DNA of 64,000 nt from Eubacterium sp. (GTDB taxonomy: Bacteria; Bacillota; Clostridia; Lachnospirales; Lachnospiraceae): assembly GCA_017406925.1 (NCBI GenBank), contig JAFQXO010000015.1:62001-126000 (forward strand). The letters run 5' to 3'. Both the position numbers and the translations under genes were made by a program. Below the pieces are notes generated by a model, which was given only the letters and a program-made list of their open reading frames with translations, was not told the origin of the DNA and made no database searches. Positions 1-9,759 of this stretch are shown here, one piece after another; position 1 is the stretch's first letter; every line of letters begins with the position of its first letter.

Positions 1-1
1 T

Positions 2-1678
2 AAGATTACTAAGCGAAATTCTAAGTCTATCTACTCTTATTTCGTTGACGAAGTCATCAACCAGGTAATGTCAGACCTTCAAACGCAGAAGGGTTATACA
101 TATACACAAGCCTATAACGCTGTATATAGCGGTGGCTTGAAGATTTACTCTACTCAGGATACGGGCATTCAGAAGATTTGCGACGACGAGATGTCAGACC
201 CAGATAACTATCCATACTACACTTCATACTCATTCAACTGGGCATGGACAGTTCAAAACCCTGATGGAACTATTGATAACTTTGATGAAAATGATATCAA
301 GAAATATCACAGAGTTATAAAGGGTGATGATGACTTTAATCTCATCTTCTCCACTAAGGCTGGATGTGATAAATGTATTAAGGCTTACAAGAAGCACTTG
401 AAGAAGAAATATTATAAGAAGGGCGTTAAGAAATCATTGGGCTACCAGCAGTATGAGACAGTCAACTACACTCCTCAGCCACAGGCTTCGTTCACTGTAA
501 TGGATCAGTACACGGGCTATGTGAAGGCTATCGTGGGTGGTCGTGGAAAAAAGACAGTTTCTCTTTCACTTGACAGAGCAACTGATTCGACTCGTCAGCC
601 TGGTTCATGTTTCAAGATTCTTTCGACATACGCACCAGCACTCGACACACACGGTGATACTCTCGCTACTGAGATAGAGGACTCACCTTTCAAATATAAG
701 AATGGCCGCAAGGTTAAGAACTGGTATAGTGGCTATCGTGGAACTGCAACTATTCGTACAGCCATCAAGGATTCGATGAACGTCTGTGCAGTTAAGAAAC
801 TTACTGAGATTGGCGTAAGCACAGGTTACGACTATGTATGTAACTTCGGTATCACTACTCTCGACGAGAAGCGAGATGTATATCAGCCTCTCGCACTCGG
901 TGGTATCACACGAGGCGTTACAAACCTTGAGATGACTGCAGCATATGCATCTATCGCAAACCTAGGAACATATTCTAGACCAGCCTTCTATTCAAAGGTT
1001 GTGGATTCATCTGGAAATGTAATTTTGGACAACACTACCCCTACTACACATACAGCCATCAAATCATCTACGGCTGCCTTGCTCACGCAGGCAATGACTA
1101 GTGTAGTCAAGGATGGTACTGGTACAGCTGCTGAACTCGACGATATGCGTTGCGCAGGTAAGACAGGTACCACATCTAGCGAATATGACCTTTGGTTCTG
1201 TGGATATACTCCATATCTCACAGCTTCTATCTGGACAGGATATGATGACAACAAAACTCTCGCAGGAGATCAGTCATACCACGAGAGACTTTGGGCTAAG
1301 ATAATGGATGCGATTGACAAGCTAAAGCATTACAAGAACAAGAAATTCTCACTTGGAAAAGATGTGCTCAAATATACAGATGGCGGAAACTCAGAATACT
1401 TTGCCAAAGGCACACAGCCATCATACTACTACCCTGTAGATAAATCTGACTACGATGACGATGATGACTACGACAATTATAAGAGTTCCGGAAATTATGA
1501 CTCTGACAGCGACAAGAAAACTACAAAGAGCAATTCATCTAACGACAAGAAGAAAAAGAGCAACAGTTCAGCAGAAACTGCGGCTAAGGTAGATAGAGAA
1601 ACCGAGAGACAAAAGAAAGAAAGAGCAACCGAAAAGAAAAAGAAAGACGACGGCTGGATTAGCGATGATGACGCATAA
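2..1678 (+). CDS. Class A penicillin-binding protein (PBP1A-type), 3' part
   Basis: This is the C-terminal part of a bifunctional murein synthase, a membrane-anchored enzyme that cross-links peptidoglycan outside the cell. The frame is open to the left edge, so the gene starts outside the window and the glycosyltransferase domain is missing. The transpeptidase domain shows the three expected motifs in order: SxxK as SCFK (nt 605-616), SxN as SMN (nt 773-781) and KTG (nt 1160-1168), followed by a Thr-Thr-Ser stretch. The last roughly 100 residues are low-complexity, rich in Asp/Tyr then Lys/Ser, and look like a disordered tail. The ATG at 68 is internal because conserved-looking sequence (YSYFVDEVINQV) precedes it. 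The gene ends just before a bidirectional hairpin. Family assignment is secure; the exact PBP class name is inferred from the motifs and layout. Confidence 0.93.
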   Translation, partial: KITKRNSKSIYSYFVDEVINQVMSDLQTQKGYTYTQAYNAVYSGGLKIYSTQDTGIQKICDDEMSDPDNYPYYTSYSFNWAWTVQNPDGTIDNFDENDIKKYHRVIKGDDDFNLIFSTKAGCDKCIKAYKKHLKKKYYKKGVKKSLGYQQYETVNYTPQPQASFTVMDQYTGYVKAIVGGRGKKTVSLSLDRATDSTRQPGSCFKILSTYAPALDTHGDTLATEIEDSPFKYKNGRKVKNWYSGYRGTATIRTAIKDSMNVCAVKKLTEIGVSTGYDYVCNFGITTLDEKRDVYQPLALGGITRGVTNLEMTAAYASIANLGTYSRPAFYSKVVDSSGNVILDNTTPTTHTAIKSSTAALLTQAMTSVVKDGTGTAAELDDMRCAGKTGTTSSEYDLWFCGYTPYLTASIWTGYDDNKTLAGDQSYHERLWAKIMDAIDKLKHYKNKKFSLGKDVLKYTDGGNSEYFAKGTQPSYYYPVDKSDYDDDDDYDNYKSSGNYDSDSDKKTTKSNSSNDKKKKSNSSAETAAKVDRETERQKKERATEKKKKDDGWISDDDA

Positions 1679-1691
1679 AGATTAGTTATAA

Positions 1692-1723
1692 AAAAGCGAT
1701 TGTGAAAATTCACAATCGCTTTT
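1692..1723. terminator. Bidirectional intrinsic terminator
   Basis: A perfect 15-bp stem with an AA loop (arms 1692-1706 and 1709-1723) is flanked by A-rich and T-rich tracts. It lies between the convergent PBP gene and the lipoprotein gene and can serve both. Confidence 0.9.
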
Positions 1724-1736
1724 ATTTTGCTTCTAA

Positions 1737-2234
1737 TTATTTTTTCTTAATATAAACTACTTTATTTCCAGCGCTGTCCTTTACAATTAACTTCTTGCCT
1801 TTAATGCTATAGTTTAGATCCATATTACCATTCTTTTTGAAAGTAAGTTTTAGTTTTCCACCACTTGTCTTCCATTTAAACTTCAAGCCTTCACCTGAGT
1901 AAGTATATGAACCAGTTCCATCATCCTTGAAAACATATAGGAATCCACCATCTTCGTACTCCCACTTTCCTACGATTGGATTCTTTGACTTTTTCTTAGA
2001 AGATTTCTTTTCTCCCTTTATTTCCTCTGGAGCGCTTGTCTCTTCTGTAAGGCTACTCTCCTTTGCAGCAATAGTTGTTGCATCTTCTGCAACATCAGTT
2101 TCCTGCTTTACAGTTGTCGCCTGACCTGCTTCCTGCTTTGTTGTGGCATCATCCTTTTTAGAACCGCATCCAGCGAAAACCATCACGCAGCCCAACACTA
2201 CAACTAACAATAAAATCAATTTAGTTCTCATCAT
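1737..2234 (-). CDS. Secreted lipoprotein with C-terminal small beta-domain
   Basis: A 165-residue protein of unknown function. It starts with a lipoprotein signal peptide ending in the lipobox VFAGC (Cys at about residue 23). A Thr/Glu/Lys-rich linker to about residue 85 follows. The C-terminal domain begins at NPIVGKWEYEDGG and has alternating hydrophobic and glycine-rich strands. It resembles the lipocalin-like or DUF5640-like 'GKW' domains found in clostridial lipoproteins; that match is from memory and only tentative. Two ATGs stand in tandem after a GGAGG site, so the first residue could be either. It has its own promoter (2271-2299) and shares the terminator at 1692-1723. Confidence 0.75.
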   Translation of the reverse strand: MMRTKLILLLVVVLGCVMVFAGCGSKKDDATTKQEAGQATTVKQETDVAEDATTIAAKESSLTEETSAPEEIKGEKKSSKKKSKNPIVGKWEYEDGGFLYVFKDDGTGSYTYSGEGLKFKWKTSGGKLKLTFKKNGNMDLNYSIKGKKLIVKDSAGNKVVYIKKK

Positions 2235-2270
2235 ATACCTCCGTATCTTTGGATTATCTCTAGTGTTTTA

Positions 2271-2299
2271 ATTATATAATAATATTAATTTCTATTCAA
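2271..2299 (-). promoter_or_regulatory. Promoter of the lipoprotein gene
   Basis: Read on the minus strand, a -35 box TTGAAT (2299-2294), a 17-nt spacer and a consensus -10 box TATAAT (2276-2271) lie about 40 nt upstream of the lipoprotein start. Confidence 0.7.
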
Positions 2300-2306
2300 A
2301 ACCAAT

Positions 2307-2831
2307 TTATGAATCGTAAAATTGCTGTCCCTCTTCTGTTACTAGTCGTTCCGTCTTTGGATATTCAAAAATATCACTATTATCTTCATTGGCTTCCAGA
2401 TAGTCTACGAATTCCTTCGCGTACCATTTCGCCATATCGAGATTGTGCATAAGGTAGTTTCCGCAGTTTACTGGCGTAGCGCCAGGCACTTCCTCATACT
2501 CGTTAACAGACTTAAAAGCATTCACCATCAGTTCATATATCTCCTTTGACTGGCGATTGCCTTTTAGAATCAGATAAAATCCTGTAAGACATCCCATTGG
2601 TCCCCAGTATATCACTTCGTCTTTCCATTCAGGGTCATTGCGCAGAAAAGTCGCAATAATATGTTCTAGCGAATGCATTGCTGCAACATCAATGACTGGC
2701 TCTCGATTTGGTTTTTTTAGTCTTACATCATAAGTAGTAACCGAATCGTCGCCTAAACTATCAACTCTACTAACAAAAATGCCCGGAACAATTTGTGTAT
2801 GATCTACTGAAAAACTTTGTATCAGTTTCAT
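2307..2831 (-). CDS. luxS: S-ribosylhomocysteine lyase LuxS
   Basis: LuxS cleaves S-ribosylhomocysteine to homocysteine and DPD, the precursor of autoinducer-2, in the activated methyl cycle. The metal-binding HxxEH motif appears as HSLEH (about residues 54-58). The catalytic cysteine lies in GPMGCLTGFYL and the third metal-ligand region is CGNYLMHNLDMAKWYAKEF. The product is 174 residues, slightly longer than the usual 155-160. The final residues (after about 155) are a short extension. It follows a membrane protein gene by 14 nt on the same strand and probably shares its transcript. No SAH/SRH-cycle partner gene is adjacent, so the context does not say whether signalling or only methyl recycling is the role. 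Confidence 0.93.
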   Translation of the reverse strand: MKLIQSFSVDHTQIVPGIFVSRVDSLGDDSVTTYDVRLKKPNREPVIDVAAMHSLEHIIATFLRNDPEWKDEVIYWGPMGCLTGFYLILKGNRQSKEIYELMVNAFKSVNEYEEVPGATPVNCGNYLMHNLDMAKWYAKEFVDYLEANEDNSDIFEYPKTERLVTEEGQQFYDS

Positions 2832-2845
2832 TTATGCTTCTCCTT

Positions 2846-3502
2846 TTACTCTGCTAACATCTTCTTTGTTTTGGATAACAATGAAAGATAAATAAAATAT
2901 TTTGCAAGGCTAATAATAACGATGATTATCGTAAGTGTGAGTGAAATATTTTGAGCAATCTGATTCTGTGTAAAAGTACTTATAAACCTTGTGATTATTT
3001 CAGCAATAAAAACTGCAACAAGACTCTTAATATATGATGTTCCTTTATTTGCTATTTCAGGATTATTAAGTGTATTGGCAAGGCCAACAATTCCCTTAAT
3101 CACATAGATCGTCACAAACAATTCGATAACTGATGAGATACTCGAACCTAGATCTTTAATTCCCATTGCGTTAGCAATAATTCCTATAACAATCGTGAGC
3201 ACTACATCAGCAATCATAAGATAAAGAGCAATTTTGAAACTTCTTTCATCTTTTCCTGCTTGGAAAATACCTACTATAGATAATATCGCCGAGGCAAGCA
3301 CAGTGATTCCAGCAATTATAGCAATTATTAGTCCAATAAGAACTCCTCCTGTTGGCGATTCCAAAGCTGTCTTATAATCTATATTTCCAGCAGATAAAAT
3401 AATTACAATGCTAGAAATACCTATTACTATAACGCCTATAATAGATAGAATCTCTGCTGTAAATATTTTGCTAATACCTTTTGCTGCATTTGGTAATTTC
3501 AT
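2846..3502 (-). CDS. Multi-pass membrane protein, unknown
   Basis: I do not recognise this 218-residue protein. It has about six hydrophobic segments: near residues 13-35, 52-80, 92-115, 122-142, 158-175 and 185-208. The loops are short and there is no catalytic-looking motif. The first residues (MKLPNAAKGISKIFTAE) look like a short cytosolic amphipathic start rather than a cleaved signal. It sits between an antiporter gene (40 nt upstream) and luxS (14 nt downstream), which suggests a three-gene transcript, but that does not reveal its job. Confidence 0.75.
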   Translation of the reverse strand: MKLPNAAKGISKIFTAEILSIIGVIVIGISSIVIILSAGNIDYKTALESPTGGVLIGLIIAIIAGITVLASAILSIVGIFQAGKDERSFKIALYLMIADVVLTIVIGIIANAMGIKDLGSSISSVIELFVTIYVIKGIVGLANTLNNPEIANKGTSYIKSLVAVFIAEIITRFISTFTQNQIAQNISLTLTIIIVIISLAKYFIYLSLLSKTKKMLAE

Positions 3503-3542
3503 ATTTATCTCCTTATCGATAAGCTATTTTTCTAGAAGTTTT

Positions 3543-4880
3543 TTAAGCCGCTTTATCCTGCTTCTTTAGAATCGAAGCAGATATGCGATTGTATACCGGT
3601 GTCATTGTTAAACCTTGAATAACTGTTGTAAAGAATACAACTGCGAATGTACATCCTAGAATTATGTTGTAATACTCTATTGATCCACCGCTAGCTTTAG
3701 TTAGTTTTAAAAGTACATCCTTAGTACTCATTGCCAAGGCAACCGACAAACCGCCTCTAAGTCCTCCCCATGTAAAGAGCTTTATGAAATTTACTTTGTC
3801 GTAGTTGTCTGGAAGTTTTCCCATAAAGAGCGACGATATCGAAAGACCCAATGCTCTTGATACCAAGTTTGCTACTATCGCAATAACTGAAAGCGCAAGT
3901 ACAATCCAAAGATTTACATGCATTCCCAATATCTTGGTAAATGAGAATCCTAACATTACATACAATAGTGAGTTTAATATTCCATCTAACGTCTCCCAGA
4001 AGGAGTCAAACACTTCTGCTTCTTTCTCGTCCTCGTCCTTTATGCGATTTGATCTTAGTGTTGCAAACATGATTCCGCAGATAACTACACATAGCGCACC
4101 TGAGAATTCGTTTTGTTCGCAGATGCCGTATGCAAGTGATACATTTAGCAAACTAATCACGATGCGAAGAATGTTGTTTTTGACGCGCTTAAACATAAAG
4201 AAGCAAATAGCCGTAACAATTATTGCAACTACTGCTGCACCTGCAATTTCCTGGAACATTACTGTCAAAAATCCACGTGCCGTCTCATGTCCTGGCGAAG
4301 CCTGAGCTTTAACCATTCCGAAGAAGCAGACAAATAATGCTACGCCCACGCCGTCATTAAACAACGCTTCTGTCTCTATCAAAAATGAAATCTTTTTAGG
4401 TAATCCGAATTTCTTCAATATACCTGTTGCGGCAATCGGATCTGATGGAGCAATAATACTACCAAGCATTAGGCAAATTGGAATTGAAAGGTTAATTCCT
4501 AACAATTTTGTTCCAGCATAGAAAAGTGCCGCATAGAATAACGCTCCGAGTAGTGTACACACAAACGCCAAAATGCTTATGTGTCTTATACTATTCTTTA
4601 TATCTTTCATCTTGTGATGACAAGATCCAGCGAAAAGCATAAAGCAAAGTACACCCTCAACCAAGAATGCTTGCATGTCGTAGCCCTCAATTTTGTCTAT
4701 CAAATCATGAATTCTTGGATAACCACTAATATTATACAATGCGATCACTAACAAAAGTCCAATGATAGACGAGTATAACATTAACGCTATCTCGTAAGGA
4801 AACTTAGTAACCTTCTCATTAAAAAATCCAATCAAACATATGATTACTGCCAGTCCGGCAAATTCCATTAATATGTCCAT
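3543..4880 (-). CDS. CPA1-family Na+/H+ (or K+/H+) antiporter
   Basis: A 445-residue integral membrane cation/proton antiporter, about 12 membrane segments, of the NhaP/CPA1 type. The ion-site region is visible as the ND in ETEALFNDGVGVALF. An earlier DP pair lies in GSIIAPSDPIAATGI, and a conserved WGGLRGGLSVALA follows near the C-terminus. All are typical of CPA1 exchangers. I chose the ATG at 4880 because it has an AGGGGGG site six bases upstream. An upstream in-frame ATG at 4907 has its GGAG almost touching the codon. No large cytosolic C-terminal domain follows. Ion specificity cannot be told from the sequence. Confidence 0.88.
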   Translation of the reverse strand: MDILMEFAGLAVIICLIGFFNEKVTKFPYEIALMLYSSIIGLLLVIALYNISGYPRIHDLIDKIEGYDMQAFLVEGVLCFMLFAGSCHHKMKDIKNSIRHISILAFVCTLLGALFYAALFYAGTKLLGINLSIPICLMLGSIIAPSDPIAATGILKKFGLPKKISFLIETEALFNDGVGVALFVCFFGMVKAQASPGHETARGFLTVMFQEIAGAAVVAIIVTAICFFMFKRVKNNILRIVISLLNVSLAYGICEQNEFSGALCVVICGIMFATLRSNRIKDEDEKEAEVFDSFWETLDGILNSLLYVMLGFSFTKILGMHVNLWIVLALSVIAIVANLVSRALGLSISSLFMGKLPDNYDKVNFIKLFTWGGLRGGLSVALAMSTKDVLLKLTKASGGSIEYYNIILGCTFAVVFFTTVIQGLTMTPVYNRISASILKKQDKAA

Positions 4881-4956
4881 AAATACCCCCCTGTCTTTTC
4901 CGCGCATTCTCCAATGTTTATAATATCATTTTTTTAGCCTTAAAACTACACGTAAA

Positions 4957-4987
4957 AAGCCGAAACCCATATATAGGATTTCGGCTT
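4957..4987 (-). terminator. Intrinsic terminator
   Basis: A 9-bp stem (AAGCCGAAA with TTTCGGCTT), extended by two G-C pairs after one mismatch, ends in a T-run on the minus strand. It stands 23 nt after the stop codon of the possible gdhA remnant and downstream of the secreted BIG2 gene. Confidence 0.75.
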
Positions 4988-5009
4988 AATAGTCTTTTAA
5001 GAATTAATC

Positions 5010-5042
5010 TTAAACAATACCCTGTGCAAGCATTGCCCTTGC
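5010..5042 (-). pseudogene. Possible decayed 3' end of a second gdhA
   Basis: On the minus strand the last ten codons before a TAA read ARAMLAQGIV. This is nearly the C-terminus of the intact glutamate dehydrogenase 1.5 kb away ([10 protein letters not shown]) and the common GDH ending ADAMLAQGIV. A TGA stands immediately upstream in this frame, so the rest of the gene is lost or scrambled. The fragment is followed by its own terminator (4957-4987), as expected for the true 3' end of a gene. The match is only ten codons, so chance or convergent similarity is possible. Confidence 0.35.
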
Positions 5043-5174
5043 TCAAGGTTGCTTTATTCATGGGGGTTACAAGCACTAAGTGTATGCCACTTGTAAGCCA
5101 CTTTCTCCACTGTACTCCATTTAATTCACATTTTTCACTTAACCATTTATTTAACATCCTATCACACTGGGCTT

Positions 5175-6470
5175 TTATTTTACTTTCACTAATATTTTTT
5201 TACTATTCTTACCATTGTGTGCTTTTGCCCAGATATAGCATTTACCCTTTTTTCTAAATTTAACCTTGCCTGTCTTACGATCTACCTTTGCTATTTTCGC
5301 ATTAGATGAATACCAGCGAATGTATGATGACAACTTAGGTACACCATCTGCTGTTATCTTTGCTTTAAGTTTCTTAGTTTTACCGGTCTTTCCCGTCAAT
5401 TTTGTCTTGCTTGTTGTTACCTTTGTTGCATTACATAATGTTGCTGGTTTGGCAACTGCCCATACTGGGTAGCTCTTTTTAACAATGATCTTTCCCTTAC
5501 CGTTTTTCTTTGTCTTTCCTACCACCTTATATCTGTACACTTCTCCAGATACAGCATTAGGTATATTGTAAAAGTTTGTAGTGTAACCGTTTCTTACAGT
5601 CACTTTCTTGTACTTTTTGGCATTATTATCGTATTTATGCACTACATAACTTTTTGCTTTTCTAACTCTGTCCCAGGACAAGAACATATTCTTTCCACTA
5701 TTAGTAGGACGCAAATATAAGTTTTGTATTTTGTTCTTCTTTTTATTGCTTATAGACACTGCAGGTGAAACATAAAGTTTATCACCCTTTACTTTTACAG
5801 TTACTTGGTTGTTATAGATATAGTAGGATTTTGAAAAAACAAGATTTTTATCCGCTTTATCGGATAGTTGAAAATTAACCTTTCCTTTTGCTCCTGTAAG
5901 ATTGAGTCCAGTTTTTCCATCTTTAAGATTAACTGTACCTGTCGTAATCCCACTAACCCACACTTCTCTTTTTAATTGTGGCATATACCCTCCAAAGGAA
6001 TAATTGCATGTTGTTTCATCACCCTGTGTACTAACCGTCAATTCATCATCTGAAAAGAAAACTTTTGATGCCAAATTCGTATTAACATACATTGTATGTT
6101 TACTATCAACAAATTTTTCTACAAAAAAGAGGTCCATTATTGTGCCATCCGTTCTGCTAAAAGTAAAACCTTTGCTTTTTGGTACAATTAACTCCGTTAG
6201 TCCTGTATCATCTTCTAAGCGTCCATCATCGTAATCATCCAGTTTATAAATCTTCATATCTCCAATACGATCCTTTTCCGTCCAATAGTGTTCCTTGAAG
6301 TCAATATATTTTCCTTCGGCATTCTCCAAATGTAGCCCACTCGGATCTAAAATTAAAAAACGTGATCTATCCGTGGTTGAGGCATCGGTTGTTGACGCAA
6401 ATAGTATATTCAAACCAAACACAATTATTAAAACATATGTTGTAATACTTTTTATTCTTTTACTCTTCAT
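5175..6470 (-). CDS. Secreted protein with Fn3-like and BIG2 domains
   Basis: A 431-residue exported protein of unknown role. It has a signal peptide (MKSKRIKSITTYV, then a hydrophobic stretch to about residue 27). A beta-rich N-terminal half follows that I do not recognise. A fibronectin-III-like region lies around residues 245-345 (NMFLSWDRV to YRYKVVGK). The C-terminal bacterial Ig-like domain 2 carries the usual WYSSNAKIAKVD and GKVKFRKKGKCYI pattern. I set the start at 6470 because a longer frame to 6527 would encode its first residues from the gdhA terminator hairpin. The Shine-Dalgarno site at 6470 is weak. No cell-wall sorting signal is seen. It likely acts at the cell surface, perhaps in adhesion. 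Confidence 0.8.
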   Translation of the reverse strand: MKSKRIKSITTYVLIIVFGLNILFASTTDASTTDRSRFLILDPSGLHLENAEGKYIDFKEHYWTEKDRIGDMKIYKLDDYDDGRLEDDTGLTELIVPKSKGFTFSRTDGTIMDLFFVEKFVDSKHTMYVNTNLASKVFFSDDELTVSTQGDETTCNYSFGGYMPQLKREVWVSGITTGTVNLKDGKTGLNLTGAKGKVNFQLSDKADKNLVFSKSYYIYNNQVTVKVKGDKLYVSPAVSISNKKKNKIQNLYLRPTNSGKNMFLSWDRVRKAKSYVVHKYDNNAKKYKKVTVRNGYTTNFYNIPNAVSGEVYRYKVVGKTKKNGKGKIIVKKSYPVWAVAKPATLCNATKVTTSKTKLTGKTGKTKKLKAKITADGVPKLSSYIRWYSSNAKIAKVDRKTGKVKFRKKGKCYIWAKAHNGKNSKKILVKVK

Positions 6471-6503
6471 ATCTCTAATTATAAACAAAACATTTTTTAT
6501 GGC

Positions 6504-6538
6504 AAAAAAAAAGATGGGATTGCTCACAATCCCATCTT
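6504..6538 (-). terminator. gdhA intrinsic terminator
   Basis: A 12-bp perfect stem (arms 6511-6522 and 6527-6538, loop CTCA) is followed on the minus strand by a long T-run (6510-6504). It lies 20 nt after the gdhA stop. Confidence 0.92.
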
Positions 6539-6558
6539 AAATGATTTATTAACTATTC

Positions 6559-8043
<1,485 letters not shown>

Positions 8044-8073
8044 TTAAATTATCTTAATATAGTTTTGCCACCA

Positions 8074-8102
8074 TTGTTTTAAGGCATTTTTTCCTATAAA
8101 AT
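8074..8102 (+). promoter_or_regulatory. putP promoter candidate
   Basis: TTGTTT (8074-8079), a 17-nt spacer and TAAAAT (8097-8102) precede putP by about 35 nt. The match is fair, not perfect. An alternative -10 reading TATAAA at 15-nt spacing overlaps it. Confidence 0.5.
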
Positions 8103-8136
8103 AGAAAAGAATGTTTAATACGGGAGGGAATAAAAC

Positions 8137-9684
8137 ATGACATCAGCACAAATAGGTATTATGATTGCAATTATAGTCTATATGATATCTACTATTGCAA
8201 TCGGTTTATACTTTTCAAGAAAAAGTAAGACTACTGGAGATTTCTATCTCGGCGGTAGAAAGTTAGGCCCATTTGTAACAGCGATGAGCGCTGAGGCATC
8301 GGATATGAGCGCTTATCTATTAATGGGACTTCCAGGACTTGCTTACTTCACTGGATCTGCTGAAGTATTCTGGACGATTACTGGTTTAGCAGTAGGTACT
8401 TATTTAAATTGGCTACTCGTAGCCAAAAGACTTAGAACTTACTCTGCTACTACTGGTTCTATCACTATCCCAGATTTCTTCGCGGATAGATTCAGAGACA
8501 AGAAAGTTTTAAGATGCGTCGCAGCATTGATTATCATTATTTTCTTCGTGCCATACACGGCATCAGGATTTGCTGCCTGCGGCAAACTATTCCATTCATT
8601 GTTCGGTGCTAACTACCACGTTGCAATGATTGCCAGCGCAATCGTCATCGTATTGTACACTACATTGGGTGGCTTCTTAGCAGCATCTACTACTGACTTT
8701 GTTCAAGGTATCATTATGACCATCGCATTGATTGCTATCGTAGTATTCGGAGTTATCACTGTTGGTGGCGTTGACAAGGTTATTGCAATCGCAAAAGATG
8801 TTCCAGGTTACTTGAGTTTGACAGCGCATCTTCCAAAAGGACCTTTCGGAAAGATTGTTCCTGAGAGTTTCAATGGAATAGCCATTGTCTCGACACTCGC
8901 ATGGGGATTAGGATACTTTGGTATGCCACATATCTTGCTTAGATTTATGGCTATTGAGAAACCTTCAAAGGTTAAACTCTCAAGAAGAGTTGCAAGTATT
9001 TGGGTGGTAATCTCAATGTTCATTGCTCTATTCATCGGTATCGTTGGATATGCAATGACTATGGAAGGAAAGATTCCTAAACTAACCGACGGTAGCGTTG
9101 CAGAGACAGTTATCAGTGAGATTTCAAAGCTCTTAAGTACATACGGCTTTGTATTTGCAATACTCGCCGGAGTTGTATTGGCTGGTATCTTGGCATCAAC
9201 AATGTCAACATCTGATTCACAGCTTCTCGCCGCTTCTTCTTCTGTATCAGAAAATATGGTAGAGGGTGTATTCGGCATCAAACTTTCTGCAAAATTAAAA
9301 ATGATTGTCGCTCGTGTAGCCGTAATCTGTATTTCAATTATCGCTATGATTATCGCTATGGATCCTGAAAGCAATGTATTCCAGATTGTGTCATTTGCTT
9401 GGGCAGGATTTGGCGCGACATTCGGACCAGTAATGCTTGTTTCACTATTCTGGAAGCGCGCCAATAAATATGGTGTAATTACTGGAATGATTGCAGGTGC
9501 AGTTACAATATTCGTTTGGAAATTCGTAGTAAGACCAATCGGTGGTGCTTTTGATATTTACGAATTGCTTCCAGCTTTCATTGTTGCTCTTGTAGTAATA
9601 ATTATTGTCAGTCTTATTACAAAGAAGCCAGATGATGAGATTGTGGAAGAATTTGAGAGTGTTAAATCTAAACTACATAGCTAA
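8137..9684 (+). CDS. putP: Sodium/proline symporter PutP
   Basis: A 515-residue sodium:solute symporter with about 13 membrane helices, importing proline with Na+. Typical PutP features are visible. They include the early FYLGGRKLGPFVTAMSAEASDMSAYLLMG-type helix region with its Ser/Asp residues, the aromatic-rich VPYTASGFAACGKLF, and the helix containing MSTSDSQLLAASSS. The family usually runs 490-520 residues. A GGGAGGG site lies 8 nt before the ATG. It is divergent from gdhA across a 243-base region that contains promoters for both. Proline is the best substrate guess from overall similarity; related SSS-family carriers differ in substrate. Confidence 0.9.
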   Translation: MTSAQIGIMIAIIVYMISTIAIGLYFSRKSKTTGDFYLGGRKLGPFVTAMSAEASDMSAYLLMGLPGLAYFTGSAEVFWTITGLAVGTYLNWLLVAKRLRTYSATTGSITIPDFFADRFRDKKVLRCVAALIIIIFFVPYTASGFAACGKLFHSLFGANYHVAMIASAIVIVLYTTLGGFLAASTTDFVQGIIMTIALIAIVVFGVITVGGVDKVIAIAKDVPGYLSLTAHLPKGPFGKIVPESFNGIAIVSTLAWGLGYFGMPHILLRFMAIEKPSKVKLSRRVASIWVVISMFIALFIGIVGYAMTMEGKIPKLTDGSVAETVISEISKLLSTYGFVFAILAGVVLAGILASTMSTSDSQLLAASSSVSENMVEGVFGIKLSAKLKMIVARVAVICISIIAMIIAMDPESNVFQIVSFAWAGFGATFGPVMLVSLFWKRANKYGVITGMIAGAVTIFVWKFVVRPIGGAFDIYELLPAFIVALVVIIIVSLITKKPDDEIVEEFESVKSKLHS

Positions 9685-9705
9685 AGATTTAAACTTAATA
9701 TAAAT

Positions 9706-9737
9706 AAACGGCTTCGAGAATTATCTCGAAGCCGTTT
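9706..9737. terminator. Bidirectional intrinsic terminator
   Basis: A 14-bp perfect stem (AAACGGCTTCGAGA with TCTCGAAGCCGTTT) with a short loop and flanking A/T tracts separates putP from the convergent ten-gene minus-strand operon. Confidence 0.92.
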
Positions 9738-9759
9738 TAAATAGCATTTCTTGTTTCTT

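Noticed and set aside
4918-5157. 79-codon minus-strand open frame
   Set aside because: No ribosome site, no recognisable product, and it overlaps the gdhA-like relic in another frame and the terminator.
6471-6527. Longer N-terminus (MSNPIFFFAIKN...) for the secreted BIG2 protein
   Set aside because: These codons are the gdhA terminator hairpin and T-run; a normal signal peptide begins at 6470.
8808-9464. 218-codon minus-strand frame inside putP
   Set aside because: A shadow of the putP codons; no ribosome site or family pattern.
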